Origin: Saccharothrix sp. S26 | Lineage (GTDB): Bacteria > Actinomycetota > Actinomycetes > Mycobacteriales > Pseudonocardiaceae | NCBI RefSeq assembly: GCF_021390395.1 | Contig: NZ_JAJUWT010000034.1 | Location: 23,092 to 87,091 of the forward strand | Length of the DNA stretch: 64,000 nucleotides | Reading direction: 5' to 3' | Part shown: positions 1 to 8,044 of the stretch, one piece after another | Position numbering within the stretch: position 1 is the first letter of the stretch | Layout: each line of letters opens with the position of its first letter | Made by a program: the position numbers and the translations under genes | The notes under the pieces: generated by a model | Told to the model about the DNA's origin: nothing | The model's input: only the letters and a program-made list of their open reading frames with translations | Database searches by the model: none

Positions 1-976
1 GCTCATCGGCCGCGGCCCGCCAGGCGTCGAACCGGTCGGCCACCACGTCGGCGACCCGCACCGGCTCCGGCGCGGCCACGGTCGACTCGGCCCTGGCGAG
101 CACCAGCAGGCCGTTGACCAGCCTGCTCATCCGCACCACCTCGGCGGTGGCGTGGTCGACGTCCTCGCGCACGTACGGGTCGGCCACGCCGTCGGCGATG
201 TTGTCCAACGACAGGCGCAGCGCGGTCAGCGGCGTGCGGAGCTGGTGGGAGGCGTCGCCGATGAACGCCCGCTGCGAGCCGACGAGCGTGCCGATGGTCT
301 CCGTCGCGGTGTTGAGGGTGCCCGCCAGCGTCCGGGTCTCCGGCGGGCCCGTCTCCTCGACCCGCGCGGTGAGGTCGCCGTCGCGCAGCCTGCCCGCCAT
401 CCGGTTGAGCTCGCGCAGCGGGCGGGTCAGCCGCCGGGCCAGCAGCACGCCCACCACCGCCGCCGCGATCAGCACCGTGACCGCCAGGGCCGCGCGGAAA
501 CCCCAGATCTGCCACAGCCGGGTGCTCAGCGGCGCGGACGGGTAGCTGATCCGGACCGCGCCGACGACCGTGCCGTCCGGCGACCGCGCGGGCACGGCCA
601 GTACCAGGCCGTCCGCGCCCAACGCCTCCGCGTGACCCCACCGCGTCGACTCGCGACCGTGCAACGCCTCGGTGAACGCCGGGTCGTCCACGGCGGCGGG
701 CAGCGGCAGCGGGTCGACGGCGGTGCGCGCGGCGGACAGCACGTCCAACCGGCCCGGCGTCTGCTGCCGGTAGGCGTCCACCAGGCGGGCCAGCGCCTGG
801 CGCGACGGCGCGTCGCCGGGTGACAGCAGCAGCGCGGCCGTCTCCGCCTCCCGGCGCGCGGAGTTCTCCGCGTCGCGGTAGAGCTGGTCGGTGAGCGTGA
901 ACGCCACCGGCACGGTGAACGCGGCGATCGCCACCAGCACCAGCAGCACGTAGCTCGCCACGAGCTGGCGGATCAC
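1..976 (-). CDS. Sensor histidine kinase, truncated at the window edge
   Basis: This is a membrane-bound two-component sensor kinase whose C-terminal ATPase domain runs off the left end; about 325 residues are visible. The GTG start at 976 overlaps the TGA of the response-regulator gene (GTGA), a coupled arrangement. Reading leftward there is a first membrane segment at about residues 5-22, an extracytoplasmic sensor region, a second membrane segment at about 157-178, a HAMP linker, and a HisKA dimerisation domain with the phospho-acceptor motif SHQLRTPL (His near 244). The visible part ends just inside the HATPase domain. The layout is that of the TcrY/PrrB-like OmpR-partner kinases. The signal sensed cannot be told from the sequence. 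The family call is secure; full length cannot be judged. Confidence 0.9.
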   Translation of the reverse strand, partial: MIRQLVASYVLLVLVAIAAFTVPVAFTLTDQLYRDAENSARREAETAALLLSPGDAPSRQALARLVDAYRQQTPGRLDVLSAARTAVDPLPLPAAVDDPAFTEALHGRESTRWGHAEALGADGLVLAVPARSPDGTVVGAVRISYPSAPLSTRLWQIWGFRAALAVTVLIAAAVVGVLLARRLTRPLRELNRMAGRLRDGDLTARVEETGPPETRTLAGTLNTATETIGTLVGSQRAFIGDASHQLRTPLTALRLSLDNIADGVADPYVREDVDHATAEVVRMSRLVNGLLVLARAESTVAAPEPVRVADVVADRFDAWRAAADE

Positions 977-1644
977 GTCAGCGCCAACCGGAAGCCGACC
1001 CCGCGCACGGTCTCCACGGCGACCGCGTCACCGAGCTTGCGGCGCAACGCGCCGACGTGCACGTCCAGGGTCTTGGTCGGGCCGAACCAGTTGGCGTCCC
1101 ACACCGCCTCCATGATCTGCTCGCGGGTGAACACCGCGCCCGGTGCCTCGGCCAGGAACGCCAGCAGGTCGTACTCCTTGGGGGTGAGCGTGACCTCGAT
1201 GCCGTCGACGTGCACGCGCCGTGCCCGCCGGTCGATGGCGAGCCTGCTCGGCCGCACGCCGTCGGCGCGGGTGGCGTCGGGGTGGAGCAGCTCCGGCCGG
1301 ACCCGCCGCAGCACCGCCCGCATCCGGGCGATCACCTCGCGCACGCCGAACGGCTTGGACACGTAGTCGTCCGCGCCGATCTCCAGGCCGACCACGCGGT
1401 CGGTCTCGTCGGCCCGCGCGCTGATCACGATGATCGGCACGTCACCGCGGGCGCGCAGCTCCCGGCACACGTCCAGGCCGTCCATGTCGGGCAGGCCGAG
1501 GTCGACCAGGACCATGTCGGTGGGCGCGGCGGCCAGCGCCTCGGCCCCGGTGCGCACCCACTCGACGTCGGAGCCGTACCTGCCCAACCCCCGCGTGAGG
1601 GATTCGGCGATCGGCTCGTCGTCCTCCACCAGCAGCACCCGCAT
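973..1644 (-). CDS. OmpR/PhoB-family response regulator
   Basis: This is the DNA-binding partner of the sensor kinase encoded directly downstream. The 223-residue protein has an N-terminal receiver domain with the acidic pair D8/D9, phospho-acceptor D48 in VLVDLGLPD, and conserved K97 in SKPFG. A C-terminal winged-helix (Trans_reg_C) domain follows, with the EYDLL and TLDVHVGALRRKLG signatures. The ATG at 1644 was chosen over an upstream in-frame start at 1701 because the receiver begins immediately (MRVLLVEDDE) and a GGAAGGA ribosome site lies about 9 bases upstream. Regulator and kinase overlap by 4 bases, so they are translationally coupled. The targets are unknown. Confidence 0.93.
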   Translation of the reverse strand: MRVLLVEDDEPIAESLTRGLGRYGSDVEWVRTGAEALAAAPTDMVLVDLGLPDMDGLDVCRELRARGDVPIIVISARADETDRVVGLEIGADDYVSKPFGVREVIARMRAVLRRVRPELLHPDATRADGVRPSRLAIDRRARRVHVDGIEVTLTPKEYDLLAFLAEAPGAVFTREQIMEAVWDANWFGPTKTLDVHVGALRRKLGDAVAVETVRGVGFRLALT

Positions 1645-1778
1645 ACCGGCCAATCCTTCCACCCGCGCGTGTCCGACCCCCAGGCCCCGCGTGTCGTCCA
1701 CTCAGGACCGCCGAGTTCCACGTTCGGGACGCCGGCCGGGCCGAGCGGGACGAACCCGAGCGCTCGACCCGCTCGGTG

Positions 1779-2498
1779 TCAGGAGAGGGAGGTGACGGCC
1801 GCGAGGACCTGGGCGGCCACCTCGGCCGGGCGGGAGAGGGCGATGGCGTGCGAGGCCTCGACCTCGACGGTGGTGGCGCCGAGGCGGCCGGCGGCGGCGC
1901 GCTGCGAGTCCGGGTTGATCGCGTTGTCCGCGGTCGCCACCACGAACCACGACGGCAGCGCCTTCCACGCGGGCTCCACGGACAGCGGCTCGGCCAGGGC
2001 ACGGGCCGCGATCGGGCGCTGGCTCACCGCGGCGGTGGCGGTGACCTCGGCCGGCAGGTCCGCGGCGAACACGCTCGCGAACGCGTCACGGCGGATCGTG
2101 AACTCGGTGTCGGTGTCGTCGCCGTCCGGGAACCGCTGCGGCACCAGGGACGTGTTCAGCTCCACCGGCGGGAAGCCCTCCACCGAGCTCAACGCGCTCT
2201 GCCCCCGGTCCACGCCGAACGACGCCACGTACACGAGCGCCTTGACGTTCGCCGCCTTGGTGGCCGCGTGCGTGATCACGGGGCCGCCGTAGGAGTGCCC
2301 GACGAGCACCACCGGCCCGTCGACCTGCCCGGCCACGCTCGCCACGTAGTCGCCGTCGTGGGCGAGCCCGCGCAACGGGTTGCTCACCGCGACCGCGTCG
2401 ACGCCCCGCTCCCGCAGCAGGTCGATCACCTTGGCCCAGCTCGAGCCGTCGGCGAACGCGCCGTGCACCAGGACGACGGTGGGGTTCTGGCTGGTCAT
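1779..2498 (-). CDS. Alpha/beta-fold hydrolase (AB hydrolase 6 type)
   Basis: This is a cytoplasmic serine hydrolase of 239 residues. The oxyanion-hole HG is at residues 12-13, the nucleophile elbow GHSYGG has Ser69, and a C-terminal His sits in EASHAIAL. The sequence resembles the small esterase / hydroxynitrile-lyase-like group (EstC, methylesterase-type) often annotated simply as alpha/beta hydrolase. The start at 2498 is supported by a GGAGAG ribosome site a few bases upstream; a longer frame reaching 2606 would run through the promoter and operator. A 17-bp palindrome lies inside the predicted promoter, so the gene is probably under specific repression. Substrate unknown. Confidence 0.85.
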   Translation of the reverse strand: MTSQNPTVVLVHGAFADGSSWAKVIDLLRERGVDAVAVSNPLRGLAHDGDYVASVAGQVDGPVVLVGHSYGGPVITHAATKAANVKALVYVASFGVDRGQSALSSVEGFPPVELNTSLVPQRFPDGDDTDTEFTIRRDAFASVFAADLPAEVTATAAVSQRPIAARALAEPLSVEPAWKALPSWFVVATADNAINPDSQRAAAGRLGATTVEVEASHAIALSRPAEVAAQVLAAVTSLS

Positions 2499-2531
2499 CG
2501 TGCTCTCCTCGATCGTCGGTCTCGCTCGGTG

Positions 2532-2563
2532 CCACAAACCTAGGGCACGATTACATCGTGCAC
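2532..2563 (-). promoter_or_regulatory. Predicted promoter with 17-bp palindromic operator
   Basis: Reading leftward, TTGTGC and TAGGTT are separated by 17 bp and point at the hydrolase starting at 2498. Overlapping the -35 and spacer is a perfect inverted repeat, GCACGAT-TAC-ATCGTGC (2545-2561), typical of a dimeric TetR- or GntR-type repressor site. No regulator gene is adjacent, so the cognate protein is unknown. The palindrome is seen directly; promoter and repressor roles are inferred. Confidence 0.5.
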
Positions 2564-2646
2564 AAGGTAAATCGAACGTGACGGTCTTCACGGTGGCTCG
2601 TTGCACCCACTGCGCGCCCCCGCGCCCCGACCCACCGGAGGACCCG

Positions 2647-4137
2647 ATGCGCCTCGTGATCGCCCTCGCCGTCGCGGCCGTCGCCGCGGCCCCACCCGCC
2701 GCCGCGAGCGCCGATCACCCCGCGCCGCAGCACGTCTGCGTCGCGAGCGTGCCGGAGACCGACCCGCTGGAGCCCGGACCGGTCGACATCTGCGTCAGCG
2801 TGTTCAAGCCCGCCGCCGCCTCACCCGACAACCGGGTGCCCGTGCTGCTGCACAGCCACGGCTGGGGCGGCAGCCGCACCACCGCGCCCGGCTCCTTCCA
2901 GCGCTACCTCGACGCGGGCTTCGGCGTGGTCAGCATCGACCAGCGCGGGTTCGGCCAGAGCGGCGGCAAGGCGCACGTGGAGGACCCCGCGTTCGAGGGC
3001 GAGGACGTCATCCGGGTGATCGACCACGTCGCCACGCTGGACTGGGTCCGCGAGAACGGCCCGGGCGACCCCGTCCTCGGCGCGATCGGCGGCTCCTACG
3101 GCGGCGGCTTCCAGTTCGCCGGCGCGTTCACCGAGGTCGTGAAGACCGGGCGCACCCGGTTCGACGCCCTCGCGCCCCAGATCACCTGGCACTCCCTCAA
3201 CGACAGCCTCGCCCCGCGCGACGTCGTCCGCACCACCTGGGTCACCGCCCTGTACGCCGCCGCCCTCGACGCGCACACCTCGACGCTGCACGCCGGCTAC
3301 GCCGAAGGGCTGCTCACCGGCGACTGGCCCGCCAAGATGGACGAGTTCTTCCGCGACAACGGCCCCGCGCACCACGCCGCCGCCGGCCGCCGGCTCGACA
3401 TCCCGGTGCTGCTGCGCCAGGGCATCAGCGACAACCTGTTCCCGCTGGACCAGGCGATCGACAACTTCGACCGCGCGCTGACCCCGAAGGCCCGCGCGAA
3501 CAGCCTGCTCATCGGCTACAACGGTGGCCACGCGCTGCCCAACGCCATCCCCGCCGGCCACGCCGTGGCGGGCGACGCGTGCTCCGCGCGGTTCGGCGGC
3601 TACGACGAGCTCGAACTGCGGTTCCTGGCCGAGAACCTCCAAGGCGCGCCGCGCACGATCACCGGGCACGGCCGCTACCACCTCATGACCGCCGAGGGCG
3701 GCTGCGTCACCACCGACTCCGTCGCACCCACCACCACCGCCGCGCTGCCGGACATCCTCACCACCGCCGGGATCGGCCTGCCCCAATCGATCAAGATCGC
3801 GGACGGTCCGCTCACCATCGCCGGCTCACCGACGCTGAGCGCCGTCGTCAGCACCCTGGGCCTGGACAGCCGCGCGTTCTTCGGCCTCGGCGTCGGCACC
3901 TCGCCCCTGGACGCCAAGGTCATCCAGAACAACGTCCTCCCGCACCGCGAGCAGGGCCTCAACCTCGGCACCCGGCGCACCGTCGAACTGCCCGCCGTCG
4001 CCGCCGCGGTGCCCGCCGGCCAATCGCTGTACCTCACCGTCACGCCGATCTCGGACATGTTCCTGCTGCACGGCAGCCGCACGCCCGGCGCGATGGTGCT
4101 GCGCGACGTCCAGGTGAACCTGCCCGTGCGCGGCTAG
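2647..4137 (+). CDS. Secreted S15/CocE-type (X-Pro dipeptidyl-peptidase-like) hydrolase
   Basis: This is a secreted serine hydrolase of 496 residues. The N-terminus has a signal peptide with an Ala/Val-rich core ending near residue 22 (PAAASA). The alpha/beta-hydrolase core carries nucleophile Ser150 in GGSYGGG, an acid at Asp262 in GISDNLFP, and His near 295 in NGGHAL. The C-terminal part (about 370-496) is a beta-rich domain like the XPD/CocE C-terminal domain. These features match the X-Pro dipeptidyl peptidase / CocE-NonD family, which cleaves peptides or esters. The ATG at 2647 has a GGAGG site six bases upstream and starts the signal peptide exactly. It is divergent from the preceding hydrolase. 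The substrate is not predictable. Confidence 0.85.
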   Translation: MRLVIALAVAAVAAAPPAAASADHPAPQHVCVASVPETDPLEPGPVDICVSVFKPAAASPDNRVPVLLHSHGWGGSRTTAPGSFQRYLDAGFGVVSIDQRGFGQSGGKAHVEDPAFEGEDVIRVIDHVATLDWVRENGPGDPVLGAIGGSYGGGFQFAGAFTEVVKTGRTRFDALAPQITWHSLNDSLAPRDVVRTTWVTALYAAALDAHTSTLHAGYAEGLLTGDWPAKMDEFFRDNGPAHHAAAGRRLDIPVLLRQGISDNLFPLDQAIDNFDRALTPKARANSLLIGYNGGHALPNAIPAGHAVAGDACSARFGGYDELELRFLAENLQGAPRTITGHGRYHLMTAEGGCVTTDSVAPTTTAALPDILTTAGIGLPQSIKIADGPLTIAGSPTLSAVVSTLGLDSRAFFGLGVGTSPLDAKVIQNNVLPHREQGLNLGTRRTVELPAVAAAVPAGQSLYLTVTPISDMFLLHGSRTPGAMVLRDVQVNLPVRG

Positions 4138-4147
4138 GTTCGAGGGC

Positions 4148-5026
4148 ATGGACTTCGAGGAGATCGTGATCGAGACCGATCGGCTCGACTTCCCCGCGCT
4201 GGCGGCGGGCGAGGGGCCGGTGGTCGTGTGCTGGCACGGGTTCCCCGACCACCCCGCCACGTTCGGGCCGCTCGCCGAGCACCTGGTCGCCGCGGGCCGC
4301 CGGGTGGTGGCGCCGTTCCTGCGCGGCCACCACCCGACCACCGCGGACCGGATGCCCTACGCCGACGGCGTCACGCTCGCCGCCGACGCCGCCGCCGTCG
4401 CGCGGGCGCTGTCCCCGGACGCCGGGATCGACCTGATCGGGCACGACATCGGCGCGGGCATGGTGGGCCGGTTGGCGGCGGTGTGGCCGCAACGCGTGCG
4501 GCACGCCGTCACGATGGCCGTGCCGCCGCCGAAGGTCCTGCCGGCGGCGCTGCGCGATCCCGCCCAGCAGCAGCGGTTGTTCTACCTGTGGCTGTTCCAG
4601 GTCCCGGGCGTGGCGGAAGCGGTGCTGGAGGGCGACCGGAGGCTGGTCGACCACCTGTGGGCCACCTGGTCGCCCGGTCTGGACCCCGGCGAGCACCGCG
4701 CCCGCGTGCACGCGACCTACGGCGACCCGGCCGTGCTGCGCAACGTGCTGCGGATCTACCGAGGCAACTTCGACCGCTCGCTGCACGACCCCGACCTCGC
4801 GCACCTGGCCGCCAGGACCGAGGAGGCGGCGACCGTGCCGATGCTCGTGCTCGCGGGCGAGGACGACGGCTGCATCCCGCCCGAGCACTTCGCCGACGCC
4901 CGGACCGGCCTCGCCGACGGCTCCTCCGTGCGGGTCCTCGCCGACGCGGGCCACTTCCTGCACCTGGACCGTCCGGACGAGGTCGCCCGGCTCGTGCTCG
5001 ACTGGTTCAGCCGCCCCGACCGCTGA
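4148..5026 (+). CDS. Alpha/beta hydrolase with Asp nucleophile (epoxide hydrolase / dehalogenase-like)
   Basis: This 292-residue cytoplasmic alpha/beta hydrolase has the oxyanion motif HGFP (about residue 27) and the elbow GHDIGAG, so the nucleophile is Asp100 rather than Ser. The acid is in the GEDDG segment near 240 and the general base is His269 in AGHFLHLD. An Asp nucleophile is the hallmark of epoxide hydrolases and haloalkane/fluoroacetate dehalogenases; the sequence alone does not separate these. It follows the secreted hydrolase by only 10 bases on the same strand, so the two are probably co-transcribed. Confidence 0.85.
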   Translation: MDFEEIVIETDRLDFPALAAGEGPVVVCWHGFPDHPATFGPLAEHLVAAGRRVVAPFLRGHHPTTADRMPYADGVTLAADAAAVARALSPDAGIDLIGHDIGAGMVGRLAAVWPQRVRHAVTMAVPPPKVLPAALRDPAQQQRLFYLWLFQVPGVAEAVLEGDRRLVDHLWATWSPGLDPGEHRARVHATYGDPAVLRNVLRIYRGNFDRSLHDPDLAHLAARTEEAATVPMLVLAGEDDGCIPPEHFADARTGLADGSSVRVLADAGHFLHLDRPDEVARLVLDWFSRPDR

Positions 5027-5083
5027 ACAACACCCCGCCGACGGTCGGGTCATCAGCGCTGGTCGGTCCCGGTTGTGACGATG

Positions 5084-5097
5084 TGTGAGCGTTAACA
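5084..5097. promoter_or_regulatory. LacI-type operator, distal copy
   Basis: TGTGAGCGTTAACA is a slightly degenerate copy of the near-perfect palindrome found 87 bases downstream. Both share the central CG and TAACA half-site typical of LacI-family operators that control plant-polysaccharide hydrolases in actinomycetes. It lies in the 320-base gap upstream of the GH43 gene, which otherwise holds no coding potential. Confidence 0.5.
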
Positions 5098-5170
5098 GGA
5101 TCGATCACGAGTTACGAGAACAGGTGGTCAACTCCGGGAAAACAACCCCTTGAGCTGTGCCCGACGATGC

Positions 5171-5184
5171 TGTTAGCGTTAACA
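5171..5184. promoter_or_regulatory. LacI-type operator, proximal copy
   Basis: TGTTAGCGTTAACA has TGTTA/TAACA arms around a central CG, a classic LacI-family operator shape. It lies about 165 bases before the GH43 start and 87 bases from the distal copy, a distance compatible with looping. The obvious local candidate regulator, a LacI gene at 6877-7826, is frame-broken, so another LacI protein (for instance the one at 24900-26000) may act here. Confidence 0.6.
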
Positions 5185-5348
5185 CACTCCAGCGCGACCC
5201 GGCGCGCGGGCTCGGTTCGACACGCCGTGATCACCATTCGCTGACCCTGCTGCCCCCGCGGGTGGCCGGCGGCCCGTCTCCCGCCGCCGGCCACCACCCT
5301 GCGTGTGTCGGACCCACGGGGAGTCCACCTTTCACCTGAGGAGTGGTT

Positions 5349-6812
5349 GTGCTGTTCGCTCAACGTCGAGGAACCGCATGGCGGGCCTTGCCGCTCGTCG
5401 CCGCCGTCGTGGCCGGGCTGCTGCTGAGCCCGGTCGGCCAGGACCGGGCGTCGGCCGCGCCCGGCCCGTCGTTCACCAACCCCGCCGTCGGTGCGCCCAA
5501 CAGCGCTGACCCGACGTTGGTGCAGTACAACGGCAACTACTACTACGTCGCCACCACGTGGTCGTCCGACGTGGTGATGCGCCGGTCGGCCACGATCGCC
5601 GGCCTGAGGAGCGCCCCTGAGCAGCTCGTGCTGCGCACCGGCGGCACGCAGATGTGGGCACCGCACCTGGAGATGGTCGGCAACCGCTGGTACCTGTACT
5701 ACTCCGTGGAGATGTCCGGCGCGCCGCGGCGGACGCACGTCGCCGAGAGCGCCGGGACCGACCCGATGGGCCCGTACACCTACCGCGGTGTGGTCAACCT
5801 GATGCCCAACAACGGGTGGGCGATCGACGCAAGCCTGCTCAAGCTCAACGGCGCGCTGTACATGACGTTCTCGGCGTTCCACGCCGACGGCCTCCAGTCG
5901 CTCTACATCGCGCCGATGGCGAGCCCGGTGCAGACCGCCGCGTTCGGCTCGCGCATCTCCGCGCCCACGCTGGCCTGGGAACGCCAGGACGGCGCGGTCA
6001 ACGAGGGGTCGTTCCCGTTGCAGCGGGGCGGCCGCACGTTCCTGACCTACTCCGCCAGCCACTGCAACGGTCCCAACTACAAGCTGGGCATGCTGGAGTA
6101 CCGGGGCGGCGACCCGCTGGCGCAGAGCTCGTGGTCGAAGTTCGCCAACCCGATCTTCCAGCGCAACGACGCCAACGGCGTCTACGGCCCAGGCCACCAC
6201 TCGTTCTTCACCTCCCCGGACGGCACGGAGACGTGGATCGCCTACCACGCCAACTCCTCGGCCACCCAGGGCTGCGGCACCACCCGCACCACCCGCGTGC
6301 AGAAGATCTCCTGGAACGCCGACGGCACGCCCAACCTCGGCGTGCCCGTGTCGACCTCGACCGTGCTGCCCGGCCCGTCCGGCGAGACCGGCGGCCCGTC
6401 CCGGGTCAAGCTCCGCAACCGGCACAGCGGCCTCTGCCTGGACGACTACAACTTCGGCACCGCGCCCGGCGCGGAGGTCCGCCAGTGGACGTGCAACGAC
6501 CTGGCGGTGCAGGACTGGTACCTCCAGCCGGTCGGCGACGGCTACTACCAGATCAGCAACGGCCACAGCGGGCTGTGCCTGGACAACAAGGACTGGGCCA
6601 CCGCGGCCGGGTCGGTGGTCCAGCAGTGGACGTGCAACGGGCTGGCCGTCCAGCAGTGGCGCGTCACCGCCGCGGGCGGCGGCTACTCCACCCTGGTCAA
6701 CCGGCACAGCGGCCTGTGCCTGGACAACTACAACTTCGGCACCGCGCCGGGCGCCGAGGTCAGGCAGTGGACGTGCAGCGGCAACAACGCCCAGCTGTGG
6801 AGCACCACCTGA
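5349..6812 (+). CDS. Secreted GH43 arabinanase/xylosidase-type hydrolase with CBM13 lectin domain
   Basis: This 487-residue exoenzyme acts on arabinan or arabinoxylan-type polysaccharides. A signal peptide covers about residues 1-36 (ending RASAA). The five-bladed GH43 propeller (about 40-340) shows the expected trio: Asp54 in SADPT (base), Asp160 in AIDAS (pKa modulator) and Glu219 in NEGSF (acid). The C-terminus (about 350-487) is a ricin-B / CBM13 trefoil with three near-identical HSGLCLD repeats and QxW motifs (QDW, QQW, QLW). GTG 5349 is preferred because GAGGAG ends five bases before it; the in-frame GTG at 5343 overlaps that ribosome site. Two LacI operators upstream suggest sugar-inducible expression. 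Exact specificity cannot be fixed from sequence. Confidence 0.88.
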   Translation: MLFAQRRGTAWRALPLVAAVVAGLLLSPVGQDRASAAPGPSFTNPAVGAPNSADPTLVQYNGNYYYVATTWSSDVVMRRSATIAGLRSAPEQLVLRTGGTQMWAPHLEMVGNRWYLYYSVEMSGAPRRTHVAESAGTDPMGPYTYRGVVNLMPNNGWAIDASLLKLNGALYMTFSAFHADGLQSLYIAPMASPVQTAAFGSRISAPTLAWERQDGAVNEGSFPLQRGGRTFLTYSASHCNGPNYKLGMLEYRGGDPLAQSSWSKFANPIFQRNDANGVYGPGHHSFFTSPDGTETWIAYHANSSATQGCGTTRTTRVQKISWNADGTPNLGVPVSTSTVLPGPSGETGGPSRVKLRNRHSGLCLDDYNFGTAPGAEVRQWTCNDLAVQDWYLQPVGDGYYQISNGHSGLCLDNKDWATAAGSVVQQWTCNGLAVQQWRVTAAGGGYSTLVNRHSGLCLDNYNFGTAPGAEVRQWTCSGNNAQLWSTT

Positions 6813-6876
6813 CCAGGTTGTGACGCGGTCACCGCCGGCGATCACGATCACGGGGTGACAGGACGTTCTCCCGCCC

Positions 6877-7826
6877 GTGCCCGCTCGCGGGCGCGGGCGG
6901 GAGGCCGCCCCGAGCATCCGTGACGTGGCGGCGGCCGCGGGCGCGTCCCACCAGACCGTGTCGCGGGTGCTCGACGAGTCGCCCGACGTCGACCCCGACA
7001 CCCGGCGGCAGGTGCTCGACGTGATCGAACGGCTGGGGTCCCGACCCAACCGGGCCGCGGTCACGGCGGTCTCGCCGACACACCACGCTGTACGGCTGCG
7101 CGGCTGAAAGGGCTCGCGGCTGGGGTCAAGGTGGTCGAGTCCGACGACCCGGCGGACGTCCGGCACGCGGACGAGTACGTGAGCGACCCCGACGCGCACG
7201 GCGTCGTCGTGATCGCCTTCGACACCGCCGGCGCGGGGTGCCGCGGGCGCTGCGCGCGGACGTGCCCGCCGTGCCCGCGGTCGAGGTGGGAGGTCTGGCC
7301 GGCACCGGTCGGGCCGTGGTGTGCCTCGACGAACGGCAAGCCGCCGACGCGACGGCCCACCTGCTCGCCCTGGGCCACCGCGCGGTGTGCACGTGGCGAT
7401 CCCGTTGGAAACAGGCACCAGTGCACGGCAGGCGGGGTGGCGCGACGCGCTGCGGGCGCGCCGGTCCCGCCGGTCGTGACCGTCGAGTGGGACGTGCGCT
7501 CGGCCTGCCCGGTCGGGCGGCGGCCGACCCGGACGTCACCGCGGTGCTGTGCGGCAACGACGACACCGCGATGGCGGTCCACCGCGCCCTGCACGAGGCC
7601 GGTCGGGACGTGCCCGGGCGATGTCGGCATCGTCGGGTTCGACGACGTGCCCGGCGCGGCCTGCTGGACGCCCGCGCTCACCACGATCCGGATGGACTTC
7701 GCCGGCCAGGCCGCGCGTGCCTCGCGACGCTCGTGGCCCAGGTGACGGGCGGCCCGCGACCCGTCGTCGACCGAACCGCCGACCCTGGTGGTCCGCTGGT
7801 CGACCGCGCCGTCCCGCGCCCGTTGA
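6877..7826 (+). pseudogene. LacI-family regulator, frame-broken pseudogene
   Basis: The first 60 codons from GTG 6877 encode an intact LacI helix-turn-helix (SIRDVAAAAGASHQTVSRVL, then SRPNRAA). The frame then hits TGA at 7105. Pieces of the sugar-binding domain continue in other frames: GLAAGVKVVESDDPADV near 7110-7170, AVVCLDERQAADATAHLLALGH around 7315-7380 in a second frame, TAVLCGNDDTAMAVHRALHEAG at 7540-7605, GDVGIVGFDDVPGAACW from about 7620 back in the first frame, and the usual LacI tail PPTLVV ending at TGA 7824. Segments expected early in the effector domain are missing. Several shifts plus deletions argue for genuine decay rather than one sequencing error. It probably once controlled the flanking GH43 and GH39-like genes. 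Confidence 0.8.
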
Positions 7827-7900
7827 GCGCCGCAACGTCGGTAACAACAAGGCAACGCGGCCTTCTCGCCCGATCATGAAACCGGGCACACTCGGCGTAA

Positions 7901-7914
7901 TGTGACCGGTCACA
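7901..7914. promoter_or_regulatory. Perfect 14-bp LacI-type palindrome upstream of the GH39-like gene
   Basis: TGTGACCGGTCACA is a perfect palindrome with central CG, located between the lacI pseudogene and the GH39-like gene at 8045. Its TGTGA/TCACA arms match the LacI/GalR operator pattern and differ from the TGTTA/TAACA sites upstream of the GH43 gene, so a different LacI protein may bind. The rest of the gap shows nothing else recognisable. Confidence 0.5.
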
Positions 7915-8044
7915 GCAATGGGCTCCTCCGGCTCACCGCCGGCCCGGCCCGGGGACCGGTCACCCCAGCCGCGGCAGGATCCGCCTCGCCTGCGCCGTGG
8001 CCCGGCAGCACCAACGAGGCCGTCGAGTGAGAACGGGAGCACCG

